DNA from: Pseudobutyrivibrio sp. MD2005
GTDB taxonomy: Bacteria > Bacillota > Clostridia > Lachnospirales > Lachnospiraceae
DNA length: 64,000 nucleotides
Assembly: GCF_000621865.1 (NCBI RefSeq)
Contig: NZ_KK211358.1
Location: 62,001-126,000, forward strand
Reading direction: 5' to 3'
Both the position numbers and the translations under genes were made by a program. The notes under the pieces were generated by a model that did not search any database, had not been told where the DNA came from, and was given only the letters and a program-made list of their open reading frames with translations. The stretch's first letter is position 1, and the number at the start of each line of letters is the position of its first letter. Below are positions 48,394-57,088 of this stretch, in pieces.

Positions 48394-49614
48394 ATGAGAG
48401 CATACGAGAGATTACTAAAATATGTAAAAATACACACAACAAGTGATGATGGAAGCACAACAGTGCCATCCACTAAAAGACAGTTTGATTTAGCAAAGAT
48501 ACTTGTAGAAGAGCTACATGAAATTGGAGTTGAAAATGCTGAGGTTGATGATAAATGCTATGTATATGCATCTATCCCAGCAACTGCTGGCTATGAAAAT
48601 AAAAAGACAATTGGCTTTATAGCACATATGGATACAGCACCTGACTTCAATGGTGAAAATGTAAATCCTGTTGTAGTTGAAAACTATGATGGCGAGGATG
48701 TTGTCCTTGGTACATCAGGACGTGTGATAAAGGTTGCAGATTTCCCACATCTTAAGACATTAAAGGGACGTACACTTATTCACACAGATGGCACTACACT
48801 TCTCGGTGCAGATGATAAATCAGGTATTGCAGAAATTATGACATTTGCTGAGGAGATAATTAACAGCAATGAGCCTCACGGCAAGATTTGCATCGGATTT
48901 ACTCCAGATGAAGAGATTGGTGCAGGTCCAGATAATTTTGATGTTGCACGTTTTGGAGCAGATTTTGCTTATACAATAGACGGAGGAGAGGAAAGTGCTG
49001 TAGAGTACGAAAACTTTAATGCAGCAGCTGCTGATGTAAAGTTTAATGGTGTAAATATTCACCCAGGTGATGCTAAAAATATCATGGTTAACGCTGCTCT
49101 TGTAGCAATGGAATTTAACAGTTTACTTCCACCTACTCAGACACCTAGCCAGACAGAAGGCTACGAAGGTTTCTTCCATCTTCTTAATATGAAGGGGGAG
49201 GTTGCCTCAGCAGAGCTTTCATATATTATCAGAGATCATGATGCTGATAAGTTTGCAGAAAAGAAAAAGGTTATGGAGCATGCAGCCAACATCATCAATC
49301 AGAAATATGGTGACGGCACATGCGAGCTTACAATAAAGGATCAATATCAGAACATGCTTGAAATGATTAAGCCACACATGTTCCTTATCGATTATGCATT
49401 TGATGCTCTTAAGGAAGTTGGAGAGAATCCAAAGGCAGTAGCAATTCGTGGCGGCACTGATGGTGCAAGACTTTCATTTATGGGACTTCCATGTCCAAAC
49501 CTTGGAACAGGTGGATACAATTTCCACGGACCAATGGAGCATATTACAGCTGAAGGAATGGATACTGTAGTTCGTGTAATTCACGGCATCGTTAAGAAGT
49601 TCGCGGAGGAATAA
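48394..49614 (+). CDS. pepT: Peptidase T (tripeptide aminopeptidase)
   Basis: Removes the N-terminal residue from tripeptides using two zinc ions. The 406-residue protein has the M20 metal site: H and D in AHMDTAPD, the bridging D in LGADDKSG, the catalytic Glu pair in TPDEEIG, and late ligands in the IDGGE and HGPMEH blocks. The PepT-specific stretch VKFNGVNIHPGDAKN is present. AAAGGAGAG precedes the ATG. The next gene (YitT) starts 2 nt after it. Confidence 0.96.
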   Translation: MRAYERLLKYVKIHTTSDDGSTTVPSTKRQFDLAKILVEELHEIGVENAEVDDKCYVYASIPATAGYENKKTIGFIAHMDTAPDFNGENVNPVVVENYDGEDVVLGTSGRVIKVADFPHLKTLKGRTLIHTDGTTLLGADDKSGIAEIMTFAEEIINSNEPHGKICIGFTPDEEIGAGPDNFDVARFGADFAYTIDGGEESAVEYENFNAAAADVKFNGVNIHPGDAKNIMVNAALVAMEFNSLLPPTQTPSQTEGYEGFFHLLNMKGEVASAELSYIIRDHDADKFAEKKKVMEHAANIINQKYGDGTCELTIKDQYQNMLEMIKPHMFLIDYAFDALKEVGENPKAVAIRGGTDGARLSFMGLPCPNLGTGGYNFHGPMEHITAEGMDTVVRVIHGIVKKFAEE

Positions 49615-49616
49615 AA

Positions 49617-50486
49617 ATGTCTTCAGAAAAATGGAAAGATCTTATTATCGACATAATAATGGATGCCCTTTCAGGTCTTTGCATCGGTATTGCCCTATAT
49701 AATTTTGCAGCAGATGCAAAGTTCCCGCTTACTGGTTTATCTGGTATTGCCATGATATTCTACCAGTATTGGGGATGGAAGATTGGTATAGTTACCATTA
49801 TTATGAATATTCCGCTTATCTTTGCCGCATACAAAGTGCTAGGAAAGAAGTTTTTGTTTAAGACTTTTAAGACAATGGCCATCGGCATGGTAATGATGGA
49901 TTTTGTGGCACCTTTAATTCCACGAATAGAGCTTTCTAATATTTTACTGAATTCTTTAGTGGTTGGTGTTCTTACAGGCATTGGATACGCTTTAGTTTAT
50001 ATGCGAAATTCATCTACGGGTGGAGCTGATTTCATCTTGATGATGGTAAAGGCAAAACACCCACACATGTCACTTGGAAGAATATTTTTAATTGTTGATA
50101 TAGTCATTATTGTTATTGATACAATTGCTTACGCCCATTCTTTCGAGGCGTTATGCTATGGTTTGATAATCAGCTACGTTGGAGCTATTGTTGTTGATCA
50201 TGTTATGATTAATGCAGACGCTGGTATGATGTGCATGATTGTCACCAACAATGCAGAGGAAATAGCGGAAGCTATCAATACAGCAGTTAGTCGAGGTACA
50301 ACAATATTTACCGCAAAAGGCGGTTATAGAGGAGATGAGCGACAGGTACTCATGTGTGCCTGCTCAAATAAACAAATGTATCAGGTCAATCGCGTTGCAA
50401 AAAAGATTGACGTTGACGCATTTATTGTCATAATGGAAGCAAAGGCAGTGTATGGTATAGGGTTTAAACGTTTTAAAATGCAATAA
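49617..50486 (+). CDS. YitT-family membrane protein
   Basis: A 289-residue protein with five to six helices (about 10-175), including the family block GLCIGIALYNFAADAKFPLT and the Gly-rich NSSTGGADFI. A C-terminal cytoplasmic DUF2179 domain (about 215-289) follows. Members may transport a small solute, but no substrate is established. GCGGAGGAAT lies upstream, inside the pepT end. Confidence 0.93.
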   Translation: MSSEKWKDLIIDIIMDALSGLCIGIALYNFAADAKFPLTGLSGIAMIFYQYWGWKIGIVTIIMNIPLIFAAYKVLGKKFLFKTFKTMAIGMVMMDFVAPLIPRIELSNILLNSLVVGVLTGIGYALVYMRNSSTGGADFILMMVKAKHPHMSLGRIFLIVDIVIIVIDTIAYAHSFEALCYGLIISYVGAIVVDHVMINADAGMMCMIVTNNAEEIAEAINTAVSRGTTIFTAKGGYRGDERQVLMCACSNKQMYQVNRVAKKIDVDAFIVIMEAKAVYGIGFKRFKMQ

Positions 50487-50495
50487 GGAGTATTT

Positions 50496-51122
50496 ATGTC
50501 AGAGAAAATTTGCGTTCTTGGCGTTGCAGGTGGCTCTGCTTCAGGCAAGACTACTATCATCAAGAAGCTACAGGATTATTTTGGAAAGGACATTGCTGTT
50601 ATCAGCCATGATGCTTATTATAAAGCACATCCTGATATGTCATTTGAGGAGCGTAGTCAGCTCAATTACGATCATCCAGATTCATTTGAATCAGATATGA
50701 TGGCAGAAGATGTTCGAAAGCTTATTAAAGGATATGCCATTGATATGCCAGTATACGATTATGTTAATCACAATCGTTCTTCAGAGACAATTAGAATCGA
50801 GCCAAAGACAGTTATTGTCATGGAAGGAATTCTTATCCTTGAAAATAAAGAATTAAGAGATTTGATGGATATCAAAATCTTTGTAGATACTGATGCTGAC
50901 GAAAGACTTATGCGTCGTATTCAGCGTGATATGATTGAACGAGGCAGAAGCATCGAGTCTATCATTGAACAGTATTCAAAGACTGTTAAGCCTATGCACG
51001 AGGAATTTGTTGAACCTTCAAAGAAGCATGCTGATATCATTATCCCACGTGGTGGTGAAAATGCTGCTGGTCTTGATATGCTTATTACATACATGACTAA
51101 GAAGCTGCATGGTGAAGCCTAA
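50496..51122 (+). CDS. udk: Uridine kinase
   Basis: Phosphorylates uridine and cytidine for pyrimidine salvage. The 208-residue protein has Walker A GGSASGKTT (11-19), the catalytic and nucleoside segments SHDAYYK and NYDHPDSFE, the lid RDMIERGRS and the conserved VIVMEGILIL. AAGGAG precedes the ATG. It lies in a tight + strand series after YitT. Confidence 0.95.
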   Translation: MSEKICVLGVAGGSASGKTTIIKKLQDYFGKDIAVISHDAYYKAHPDMSFEERSQLNYDHPDSFESDMMAEDVRKLIKGYAIDMPVYDYVNHNRSSETIRIEPKTVIVMEGILILENKELRDLMDIKIFVDTDADERLMRRIQRDMIERGRSIESIIEQYSKTVKPMHEEFVEPSKKHADIIIPRGGENAAGLDMLITYMTKKLHGEA

Positions 51123-51145
51123 GATATATTAACGGAGAATAACTT

Positions 51146-51910
51146 ATGGAAAAGAAGCCTATAGTGTTGGCCGTTGCTGGAAAAGGGGGAGTCGGTAAGA
51201 CTTCCTTGGCTGCAGTAATGGTCAAATTGTTAGTTGAAGCCTATCCAGATAAAAAGATACTTGCAATCGATGCAGACCCAGCTGTTGGGTTATCTACGGC
51301 ACTTGGTGTAGAACCAACACTTACTCTTGATGACATCAGAAAAGAGGCGGTTGAGGCTGCAGAAAATGGAGATGCCAGAGCTACTGTAGAGGTGCTTGGC
51401 GAAGCCAGATATCGTATATTCGATTGCATGGTTGAAATGGATGGCTTTTCTTTTATTGCAATAGGAAGGCCAGAGGCTGCCGGATGCTATTGCAAAATCA
51501 ATACCTATCTTAAAGAAGTGATTTCTACAATTGCAGATAATTTTGACTACATTGTCATTGATGGCGAGGCCGGTATTGAGCAGATTAATAGAAGAGTAAT
51601 GGAAAAGGTCACACATCTGCTTCTTGTCACAGACTCAAGTAAAAAAGGCTGCGATGTAGTTAAGACAATTAAGGGAGTTGCTGATAATCTTGTTATGTAT
51701 GACAAGGTTGGTGTTGTAGTAAATCGCGTCCCATCAGAGGATGTTTTGAAGTTTATGGATTTAGGAGATATTCCACTTTTAGGATGGATTACAGCTGATG
51801 CAAATCTTACTGAGCGTGACCTAAAGGGCGAGTCCGTTTTCTACATACCAACCACCGCACCAATTGTGGGAGGTATGCACGCCGTATTACGTAAACTAGA
51901 TATTATTTAA
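51146..51910 (+). CDS. CooC/MinD-type ATPase, metallocentre insertion factor
   Basis: A 254-residue deviant Walker A ATPase: GKGGVGKTS (12-20) with the signature first Lys, switch-like DADPAVGLS and VIDGEAGIEQINRR. It resembles CooC proteins that load nickel into CO dehydrogenase or acetyl-CoA synthase. Two Cys in CYCKIN could bind metal. A CoA-dehydratase-type activase and an ACS-like protein follow. No CO dehydrogenase gene is in the window. Together the genes suggest maturation of a metal centre (inference). Confidence 0.87.
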   Translation: MEKKPIVLAVAGKGGVGKTSLAAVMVKLLVEAYPDKKILAIDADPAVGLSTALGVEPTLTLDDIRKEAVEAAENGDARATVEVLGEARYRIFDCMVEMDGFSFIAIGRPEAAGCYCKINTYLKEVISTIADNFDYIVIDGEAGIEQINRRVMEKVTHLLLVTDSSKKGCDVVKTIKGVADNLVMYDKVGVVVNRVPSEDVLKFMDLGDIPLLGWITADANLTERDLKGESVFYIPTTAPIVGGMHAVLRKLDII

Positions 51911-52018
51911 TGAGCATGTAGGTATCAAGCTCTGGCCGATACTTTAGCGAGACGTGTTGTCGAGCGGAGTATGGACAGGCTTGAGACCGTAACATGCGGA
52001 CTAGGATTAGGAGATTAG

Positions 52019-52804
52019 ATGAGATATTTTGGAGGATGTGACTCAGGTAGTACATATACTAAGTGTGTCATAATCGATGAGAATGGAAAGATGGTGGCTG
52101 ATGTCACACTTAAGAGCCGCATTAATGCGGTTTTATCCTGTCAGGATGCCCTTGATCAGGCTGTGGCTCAGGTACCAGAATTAAATAGTGCTAAGGATTT
52201 GGCATATCTTGTAGGTACAGGCTACGGACGTAATAAGGTCCCTTTTGCAGATGAAAATATCTCTGAGATAAGCTGTCATGCCATGGGAGTACATGTTGCT
52301 GACCCATCGGTAAAGGCTGTGATTGATATTGGCGGACAGGATGTTAAGGGAATAGCAATCGATACAGATGGAACTGTTTTGAATTTTGCCATGAATGATA
52401 AATGTGCAGCAGGCACAGGACGTTTCTTTGAGGCAATGGCTAGAGCCTTTGAAATGGATTTGGATGAGTTTTCCAATCTTTCCCTTTCTGCAAAAAATGT
52501 CATTCCTATTACAGCACAGTGTACCGTATTTGCGGAATCAGAAGTCATTTCATTGGTTGGAGACGGAAAGCCAATGGAGGAGATTGCTGCAGGCATTGAG
52601 CTTTCAGTGGCTAAGCGCTGCTTTGTAATGTCAAAAAAGGCTGGCGCTGTAGATAAGATTACACTTACTGGAGGCTGTGCAAAAAACGCAGGGCTTAAGG
52701 CTGCAATAGAACAGGTGCTTAAACTAAAGGTTATAGATTTACCAATTGATCCACAGTTGATAGGAGCTCTTGGTGCTGCTGAGTTTGCAAGATTAAGGAG
52801 TTAG
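52019..52804 (+). CDS. BadF/HgdC-type activase ATPase (ASKHA fold)
   Basis: A 261-residue ATP-dependent electron-transfer activator. The ASKHA phosphate loops are GGCDSGSTYTK and VIDIGGQDVKG. The two Cys that hold a bridging [4Fe-4S] cluster in the HgdC dimer are present as C129 (KCAAGTGRF) and C168 (QCTVFAES). HgdC-type proteins activate 2-hydroxyacyl-CoA dehydratases; no dehydratase gene is adjacent here. ATTAGGAG precedes the ATG. The neighbours point rather to a corrinoid or nickel enzyme. Confidence 0.92.
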   Translation: MRYFGGCDSGSTYTKCVIIDENGKMVADVTLKSRINAVLSCQDALDQAVAQVPELNSAKDLAYLVGTGYGRNKVPFADENISEISCHAMGVHVADPSVKAVIDIGGQDVKGIAIDTDGTVLNFAMNDKCAAGTGRFFEAMARAFEMDLDEFSNLSLSAKNVIPITAQCTVFAESEVISLVGDGKPMEEIAAGIELSVAKRCFVMSKKAGAVDKITLTGGCAKNAGLKAAIEQVLKLKVIDLPIDPQLIGALGAAEFARLRS

Positions 52805-52806
52805 TT

Positions 52807-52965
52807 ATGTTAAAAGTATTATTGATTATTGCAATTGTATTCGTGGCATTATTTGTTTTGTCTCTTATCGTGTATTTTTTCAATTTGGATATGAAGCTTG
52901 CCAGCGCAATTCAGCCGCTTTTGCAGAAGCACTACGATAAGATTAAGAGAGATAGAAAAATCTAA
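52807..52965 (+). CDS. 52-residue single-helix membrane protein
   Basis: A short gene between the activase and the ACS-like gene. It starts 2 nt after one stop, and its own TAA overlaps the next ATG by one base. The protein is one long hydrophobic helix (about 3-25: LLIIAIVFVALFVLSLIVYF) followed by a basic amphipathic tail. AAGGAG precedes the ATG. The tight coupling argues that it is real and may anchor or couple the neighbours at the membrane. Confidence 0.8.
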   Translation: MLKVLLIIAIVFVALFVLSLIVYFFNLDMKLASAIQPLLQKHYDKIKRDRKI

Positions 52966-53681
52966 TGAAGCTATATGACGAAGCCATAAGAGGGCTGTTT
53001 GGAAGCTTTGACTTGGGAAAAGCTAGACAACTAAATATCGTAGATACGGATTGGCAGGATGTAGGGGACCACAATTTGATTCTTAGAGCTGATATGGCTT
53101 ATGAGCTAGGAGGCGGAGAAGAATTTGCTGTTAGCGCAACAGCTGTTACTTGTGATGATAACCTAGTGCCAAATGACCAGATTTATTTGCTTGGTCCAGA
53201 TTTAGCAGACATTACAGAAGATATTTCTTATGCGAGAATTGCAATAGTCAGAGTAAAGGAAGATAGCCTAGGCGATGGCAACACACTATACAATTCAATT
53301 AGAAAGATTGAGTATGTTAAATACCACATCAATCCAGAAGGGTATATGACTCGCATTTCTGCTTCCAGTGGACGAGAGCCAGTGCGTGTTGGGAAAGCTT
53401 CTCTTAAGGCCGGACTGGATTTTGCGAAAGTAGGCAAAATGTTTATCGATGCATATCATCAAAATGAAAATGTCCAGGCAGTTAAGCTGATTTTCATTAC
53501 TGCAAAAGATGTTGATTATAAAGCATTAGCTGAGCAATCGAAGCATATGGAAGACATCACAGGAACCATAGATCATATCTTAAAAAATGTTGTTATGGAT
53601 TGTGGCACTTGCTCTTTACAGAAGATATGCGATGAAGTAGAAGGTTTAAGAGAGCTTCATTTTTCGACCCTTAATAAATAA
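52965..53681 (+). CDS. Acetyl-CoA synthase beta-subunit-like protein (CdhC/COG1614 fragment type)
   Basis: A 238-residue protein. The segment RVGKASLKAGLDFAKVGKMF (141-160) followed by a V-rich strand resembles the CdhC/AcsB domain just before the nickel site. The end has C213, C216 and C222 (DCGTCSLQKIC) and then DEVEGLRELHF, suggesting an iron-sulfur or metal site. The protein is much shorter than a real acetyl-CoA synthase and lacks its A-cluster domain. It overlaps the small membrane-protein gene by one base. It may be the target or scaffold served by the CooC-like ATPase and activase. Confidence 0.72.
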   Translation: MKLYDEAIRGLFGSFDLGKARQLNIVDTDWQDVGDHNLILRADMAYELGGGEEFAVSATAVTCDDNLVPNDQIYLLGPDLADITEDISYARIAIVRVKEDSLGDGNTLYNSIRKIEYVKYHINPEGYMTRISASSGREPVRVGKASLKAGLDFAKVGKMFIDAYHQNENVQAVKLIFITAKDVDYKALAEQSKHMEDITGTIDHILKNVVMDCGTCSLQKICDEVEGLRELHFSTLNK

Positions 53682-53698
53682 TAGTAGAGGATATTTCT

Positions 53699-54679
53699 TT
53701 GAAAAGAAAAACAGAATTTGATATTGTTAGAATTCTTGCAATTCTAATGATTTTCAATTATCACTTTTGTAATGAATTAGTTTTGAAAGAATCTATTTTA
53801 TATGGATATAAAAATGGTGGCTGGGGCAGTGTTGGTACCTGCATTTTCTTTGTTTTGTCAGGTTATTTAATACATATGACCAGTAAGAATGTAGATATAA
53901 AGACTTATTTCAAAAAGAGGTTTTTATCTATTTATCCAGCTTTGTGGATTAGCTTTATACTGGCGTATATTTTCCTAAGCATACAAAAACAAAGCATGCT
54001 CTGGGGTGGTCATGGGCTAAAGCTGTTATTATCGTTTTTAGGAATCGACACTTATGTGTCTTTGTACGGTGTGCTTACGTATGCATGTGTAGGAGAGTGG
54101 TTCACAGGAATGATTCTCTTTATATATTGCCTGTATCCACTGTTTAGAGTGCTAATGAAAAAGCTGCCTTTGCTTTCCACTATAATAATTGCAGGGCTAT
54201 ATTTTGCGGAATCGTTCTATGGAATACAGCCTGTAGTCCCACCAGATTCCAGTGTGTTTACTGCAATGTTTTTGTTTTGGATTGGGATGCTGTTTCAGGA
54301 GCATGGCACATGGCTTAAGCCAGGAGCACTTAAAATCCTGCTTGCTCTTGTCAGCTGTTATCTAGTCATTTTTGTAAAGCTTCCAGTATATGGCAATGTA
54401 TTGCCTTGGAAGAATCTTTTAGGCCTAGCGCTGTTTTATCTTATGTTGAATATATTCTCGCTGATACCATATGGCGACAGCGCATCAAAAGCACTTAAAT
54501 ATTTCAGTGGAATATCATTTGCAATTTATTTAGTTCATCATTTTGTGATTTTTAGAGTTATAGAGCTTATGCCAAATGCAGAAACTATAATGTGCTATCT
54601 TATATCGCTTGTAATCACAATTATTTGCGCTATATTAATTAATCATTTATCTCATAAGCTTATTACATGGAGGTCTTAA
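53699..54679 (+). CDS. Acyltransferase 3 family membrane protein
   Basis: A 326-residue Acyl_transf_3 protein with about ten helices. The catalytic-type His is in the first helix (MIFNYHF), and the family features FFVLSGYLI and KRFLSIYPALW follow. Such enzymes O-acylate surface sugars. TTG start with AGAGGA about 9 nt upstream. The next gene encodes a related enzyme, and its start overlaps this stop region, so the two are coupled. Confidence 0.88.
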   Translation: MKRKTEFDIVRILAILMIFNYHFCNELVLKESILYGYKNGGWGSVGTCIFFVLSGYLIHMTSKNVDIKTYFKKRFLSIYPALWISFILAYIFLSIQKQSMLWGGHGLKLLLSFLGIDTYVSLYGVLTYACVGEWFTGMILFIYCLYPLFRVLMKKLPLLSTIIIAGLYFAESFYGIQPVVPPDSSVFTAMFLFWIGMLFQEHGTWLKPGALKILLALVSCYLVIFVKLPVYGNVLPWKNLLGLALFYLMLNIFSLIPYGDSASKALKYFSGISFAIYLVHHFVIFRVIELMPNAETIMCYLISLVITIICAILINHLSHKLITWRS

Positions 54680-54684
54680 TACCT

Positions 54685-55740
54685 ATGGAACGTCAGCCGA
54701 TGGAGAATAAAACTAAATACCTGGCAATGAATTACCTTAGGGTTTTAGCTTTTGCTTTTATTATTGTGTACCACTTTATGGTAGAGCTGGAACAAAAAGG
54801 AAACTACAATTTCCTGGAAAAGGGTACAGTATATTACTCAAATTCAAATCTTCATATTGCGATTATAGGTGTCAGCCTTTTCTTTATGATTTCAGGTGCC
54901 GGATTGATGCTGTCTAGCAAAAAGCATTGGGATATTAAGGATTTCTACAAGAGAAGATTTATTAAGCTTTTGATTCCATTTTACGTGGTGGAGTTGTTTA
55001 CACTTGTAGCTTCTTATGTGCTTAAGCCAGAGTGGCTCGGATATTTTCCATTAATAGCAAAGCCAAAAGCTATTTTTAATTTACTTGGAATGGATGGTTA
55101 CTTCGAGCAGTTTTTTCCTACATTTAGTCTGCATGTAGGAGAGTGGTTCTTAGGAGCACTCATTATGCTATATGCACTTTTCCCTGTTTTTAGATACTGT
55201 ATGGAAAAGAATCGATATATCACTATTTTAGTTGCCACAATCTATTACGTTGTATTGATCTTTGGAAACGTAATTACAACATCACCTTGGACCAATGTAT
55301 TTGTAAAGGCATATGATTTTATCTTGGGAATGTTTTTGATTTTAGAGATTCCAAGGCTTATGGACAAAAAGGCATTTAAAGTGACGAGCCTGGTAGTCTC
55401 AGCGGTAGTTATTCTTACAGGAATCGTCTTAAAAACACAATTACCTACAACAATAACAGTTAATAACCTTGTATATGCCCTAATGCTATTCTTATGTTTC
55501 TTTGCCTTAGAGCCTACACAAGCAAGCAAAAATTTTTTTGATGATTTAAGCCAACAGATTTGCAAGATTTCCTACGAAGTCTTCCTAGTGCATCATATTA
55601 TTATTTACTACATCGGTGATAATCTTGAAGGAAGAGCAATGGGATTAAAGCAGATAAGCGCATTGTTTGCCACAGAAGTGTTCATAATGATTGCAATGGC
55701 GCTTCTCGTCAAAAACATAGTCGCTTTAATAAAAAAATAG
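54685..55740 (+). CDS. Acyltransferase 3 family membrane protein
   Basis: A 351-residue relative of the preceding gene product, with the same layout: NYLRVLAFAFIIVYHF, FFMISGAGLML and YKRRFIKLLIPFY. About ten helices. ATG 54685 is preferred because GGAGG lies about 11 nt upstream; an in-frame ATG at 54667 overlaps the previous gene. Tandem pairs of this family usually decorate polysaccharide, but no glycosyltransferase is near. The TAG stop is followed at once by giant palindrome B. Confidence 0.87.
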   Translation: MERQPMENKTKYLAMNYLRVLAFAFIIVYHFMVELEQKGNYNFLEKGTVYYSNSNLHIAIIGVSLFFMISGAGLMLSSKKHWDIKDFYKRRFIKLLIPFYVVELFTLVASYVLKPEWLGYFPLIAKPKAIFNLLGMDGYFEQFFPTFSLHVGEWFLGALIMLYALFPVFRYCMEKNRYITILVATIYYVVLIFGNVITTSPWTNVFVKAYDFILGMFLILEIPRLMDKKAFKVTSLVVSAVVILTGIVLKTQLPTTITVNNLVYALMLFLCFFALEPTQASKNFFDDLSQQICKISYEVFLVHHIIIYYIGDNLEGRAMGLKQISALFATEVFIMIAMALLVKNIVALIKK

Positions 55741-55741
55741 T

Positions 55742-56350
55742 AGTTATCATTCACATCCATGACAATGTGTAACCATCCTCAACCATGCTGGGGCCCGCAC
55801 TACACACCGGCGTATTGCATGAATATTGCGTTTTTCTAATGTTCCATTTATGCATCTTTATTTACATGTGTCTTTTGCAGGCCTGTACAGTTTGGGAAAA
55901 TGTTTTATTTGGCGGACACACATACAAAACTAAAATGTACTTCTTAGACTAAGAGGGAACTTGGTTGATTTTGGAGTGAGCTTAGTAACATAAAAGCAGG
56001 TTTTGCAATATATAGGTATGCGCTGCCACGGATGGCAGCGCAAGTGCGTAAGCGACAGGACGTCGCATGGAGCACGGTACCTAGATATGCAAAACCTGCT
56101 TTGTTATGTTACTTAGCAAACGTAATATGAAACCAAGTCTCCTTAGCCTAAGAAGTACACTAAAAACTGCAGTGTCCGCCAAAATATAAAAACATTTTCT
56201 CAAACGGTTCATTCCGCAACAAGACACATGTGCGATGCATATATTTGGAACATAAGGAAAACAGCAATATTCGCAAAATCACGCCGGTGTGTAGTGCGGG
56301 CCCAGCATAGTTGAGCATGGTTATACAAAAAACGAGTGTGAATGATAACT
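55742..56350 (-). repeat. Giant imperfect palindrome, copy B (about 610 bp)
   Basis: AGTTATCATTCACA (55742-55755) is mirrored by TGTGAATGATAACT (56337-56350), and the arms align inward. It begins one base after the TAG stop of the acyltransferase. The core matches copy A in reverse orientation, up to AATATTCGCAAAATC at 56266-56280. The outer 70 bp are unrelated to A or C but mirrored within B (GGGCCCGCACTACACACCGG). The apex has GCGCTGCC/GGCAGCGC (56020-56041) and a second hairpin GCGAC/GTCGC (56052-56066). AGCAGGTTTTGCA pairs with 56088-56100. It sits between convergent genes. Confidence 0.85.
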
Positions 56351-56365
56351 GAATATGGACATTGA

Positions 56366-56399
56366 GAAACCTCGGGCGGCTGATCCCGAGGTTTCTTTT
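56366..56399. terminator. Intrinsic terminator next to palindrome B
   Basis: A perfect 11-bp stem (GAAACCTCGGG with CCCGAGGTTTC) and 8-nt loop followed by TTTT. It works well on the + strand and could also serve the convergent operon. Confidence 0.85.
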
Positions 56400-56449
56400 G
56401 AAGGGAGAAAATATATGAACGGTCCGAATGACCTAGTTATTAACTGAAT

Positions 56450-57088
56450 TTATATTCCAAAGCAACAGCACATATTACAAAGGAGATTGAGTAGTGCCAT
56501 GCTGATGCACCATCTGGCGACTCCTGCAAATGGCCGTGTGTAGCCGTAGCTGGCGCCGGTAGTTTCGTACCAACCAGAGGTGAAATTGATGCTTTGCTCG
56601 AATTGTCTATATCTAAAATTGCTTGGCTCAAGTGCAATGGCGCGTGATATGAATTGCCTTGCATCCATAATGTTGCCTAATCCCTGAGAAGCAACTGCGG
56701 CGAAGAAATACCATCTGCCATCCCTATTAGCATCAGGAATAGAGTAAAGCACATTCATTGCAGCTGCAAATTGTCTTGCGTTGATATAGTTGGCAGCAGC
56801 CTGCATTTCAATAGATGAAGAATTATCGTTGTAATTGTTGTAGCTGTAGGAATTGGAATAGCTGTTGCTGTATCCGTATCCACTGGAATAGCTTCCATTT
56901 TGCCTTTCATCCATGATTTGATTATAGGCAGCTTGGATTTCTTTGAATCGCTCTTCAGCCTGTGCCTTGTTAGGATTATTTATATTGGCATCTGGATGAT
57001 ATTTTCTACTTAATGATCTGTATGCTTTTTTTATTTCATCGTCTGAAGCATTTCTTGTAACTCCAAGAACGCTATAGGGATCAAACAT
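56450..57088 (-). CDS. J-domain protein
   Basis: A 212-residue DnaJ-type cochaperone. The J domain (2-66) has [20 protein letters not shown] and the HPD motif in YHPDAN. A Tyr/Ser/Asn-rich linker follows (about 70-95), then a TPR-like helical part (about 100-165). The C-terminus is hydrophobic with CNMCCCFG, possibly a membrane or lipid anchor. It is the last gene of a three-gene - strand operon and follows the DUF5685 gene directly. Such sets recur in Lachnospiraceae; the client is unknown. Confidence 0.92.
   Translation of the reverse strand: MFDPYSVLGVTRNASDDEIKKAYRSLSRKYHPDANINNPNKAQAEERFKEIQAAYNQIMDERQNGSYSSGYGYSNSYSNSYSYNNYNDNSSSIEMQAAANYINARQFAAAMNVLYSIPDANRDGRWYFFAAVASQGLGNIMDARQFISRAIALEPSNFRYRQFEQSINFTSGWYETTGASYGYTRPFAGVARWCISMALLNLLCNMCCCFGI

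Noticed and set aside
56414-56446. Ten-codon peptide with GGGAG upstream after the terminator near palindrome B
   Set aside because: Too short to judge, downstream of a terminator and with no gene behind it on the same strand.
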